A DNA stretch of 64,000 bases, taken from assembly GCF_029814175.1 (NCBI RefSeq), contig NZ_CP122312.1:1-64000 (forward strand), read 5' to 3'. The notes under the pieces are model-generated. The model made no database searches and was not told the origin of the DNA. It saw nothing but the letters and a program-made list of their open reading frames with translations. This document shows positions 63,268 to 64,000 of this stretch, one piece after another (position 1 is the stretch's first letter; each line of letters starts with the position of its first letter). Made by a program: the position numbers and the translations under genes. The stretch is from Halospeciosus flavus. GTDB lineage: Archaea > Halobacteriota > Halobacteria > Halobacteriales > Halobacteriaceae.

Positions 63268-64000
63268 ATGCCTACGGTTGCCCTGTACACCGCGACGGAG
63301 AACGAACTGGGTGGCATCCAGGCCGCCGCCGAGCGTGTCGACGCCGACCTCGTCGTCCGCTCGGAGAGCGACCTGGACGACGAGACGGACGTGGAGTCGT
63401 TCGTCGACGCCGCCGAGGACGCCACCGCGGCCGTGTTCTGGTTGCACGGCGCGGAGGACAGTATGCCCGGCTACGACCGGGCGACCGACCGCCTCGCCGA
63501 GGCGGGCGTGCCGCTCGTGGTGAAGTCCACGGGCGACGCCTACGCCGTCGAGGACACGACGGTCGGCGACGAGGACCGCGAGACGGTCTACGACTACCTC
63601 GAGCGCGGGGGGACGGCGAACCTCGCCAACTGCGTGCGCTTCCTCGTCGACCGCTACTCGACCGAGCGCCGGGAGTACGACGACCCGGTCGCGCTCCCCA
63701 CGGAGGGCGTCTACCACCCGGACCACCCGGGTGCCTCCTACGAGGAGTTGCGCGCGACCTTCGACCCCGACACTCCCACGGTGGCGGTCTGGTTCTACGA
63801 GTCCCACTGGACCCACGAGAACACCCGCTACGTGGACGCGATGGTCCGCGCGCTGGAGGACGAGGGGGCCGACGCCCTCCCGATCTTCTGTAACCCGGCG
63901 ACGGACACCGAAGAGCAGGAGGACGCCGAGTGGGTCACCGACACGTGGCTCCTCGAAGACGGCGAACCCGTGGTCGACGCCATCTGTTCCTCCTTCATGT
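63268..64000 (+). CDS. cobN: Cobaltochelatase large subunit CobN, 5' part
   Basis: The gene runs off the window; 244 residues are visible. They start MPTVALYTATENELGGIQAAAERV and include VWFYESHWTHENTRYVDAMVRAL and ALPIFCNP, typical of the CobN/BchH N-terminal region. CobN is the porphyrin-binding subunit that inserts cobalt. The 34-bp divergent gap to the chelatase ATPase gene is AT-rich (GGTTTAATAGAATT) and must serve both genes, possibly with leaderless messages. Confidence 0.9.
   Translation, partial: MPTVALYTATENELGGIQAAAERVDADLVVRSESDLDDETDVESFVDAAEDATAAVFWLHGAEDSMPGYDRATDRLAEAGVPLVVKSTGDAYAVEDTTVGDEDRETVYDYLERGGTANLANCVRFLVDRYSTERREYDDPVALPTEGVYHPDHPGASYEELRATFDPDTPTVAVWFYESHWTHENTRYVDAMVRALEDEGADALPIFCNPATDTEEQEDAEWVTDTWLLEDGEPVVDAICSSFM

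Noticed and set aside
61080-63425. A longer chelatase protein starting near 63425.
   Set aside because: The extension is antisense to the cobN start and lacks family similarity; ATG 63233 gives the expected N-terminus.

Overview
The window comes from an extremely halophilic archaeon (class Halobacteria). GC is high, the proteins are very acidic with long Asp/Glu stretches, secreted proteins carry twin-arginine signals (one with a lipobox), several genes sit about 27-30 bp behind an AT-rich TATA-like box as in leaderless haloarchaeal transcripts, and families typical of haloarchaea are present (TrmB, IclR, FilR1-type and PadR regulators, DUF3209, the haloarchaeal cobalamin cluster). I see no rRNA, tRNA or CRISPR.

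1-25.7 kb is a carbohydrate or polyol catabolic region shaped by a large inverted duplication. Arms 1-5795 and 11677-17481 are nearly identical mirror copies carrying ABC permeases, a solute-binding protein, a sorbitol-type dehydrogenase, an IclR regulator and the 5' end of a HisD-like dehydrogenase. They flank a unique 5.9-kb core: the rest of that dehydrogenase, a small membrane protein with a sodium:solute symporter, Spo0M, an EamA transporter, and a FilR1-type regulator cut by the right arm. The left arm has frameshifts in its transporter genes; the right arm has one in its IclR gene. Right of the repeat the operon continues with a TrmB regulator fused to a PfkB-type kinase, the ABC ATPase, a second zinc dehydrogenase and a class I aldolase, then an SDR, a 1-phosphofructokinase and an aldo/keto reductase. 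Together these fit uptake of a polyol or sugar, oxidation to a ketose, phosphorylation and aldol cleavage.

25.8-35.8 kb holds a NYN-domain protein, two small HTH regulators, a Tat-exported GH3 glucosidase, a complete second sugar ABC transporter and a galactonate-type dehydratase: a glycoside uptake and semi-phosphorylative degradation module. 35.8-48.8 kb is mixed: a putative manganese exporter with an operator over its start codon, an acyl-CoA module (MaoC, phosphotransferase, acyl-CoA dehydrogenase, thioesterase), a CBS-pair protein, an MFS transporter, a sulfite-oxidase-like enzyme, an NTF2-like protein and an ABC export pair. At 42.7-44.8 kb a small gene is split by an IS1341-type TnpB element, which is itself interrupted in its left-end hairpin by a 253-bp MITE with a 10-bp target duplication.

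49.0-64.0 kb is the corrin-ring part of cobalamin synthesis: cbiT-L-F-G-H-H, a LAGLIDADG-fold relative with degenerate catalytic motifs, cbiX, a DUF3209 gene and a beta-propeller gene; then katG, and a NiCoT cobalt transporter with a ChlI-ChlD-type chelatase subunit divergent from cobN, which runs off the window.

Several genes carry one- to four-base indels, mostly in homopolymers (ABC permease and binding protein copies, IclR copy, EamA, ATPase, SDR, cbiG, cbiX). Many may be consensus errors rather than real decay; the text says where the reading frame resumes.
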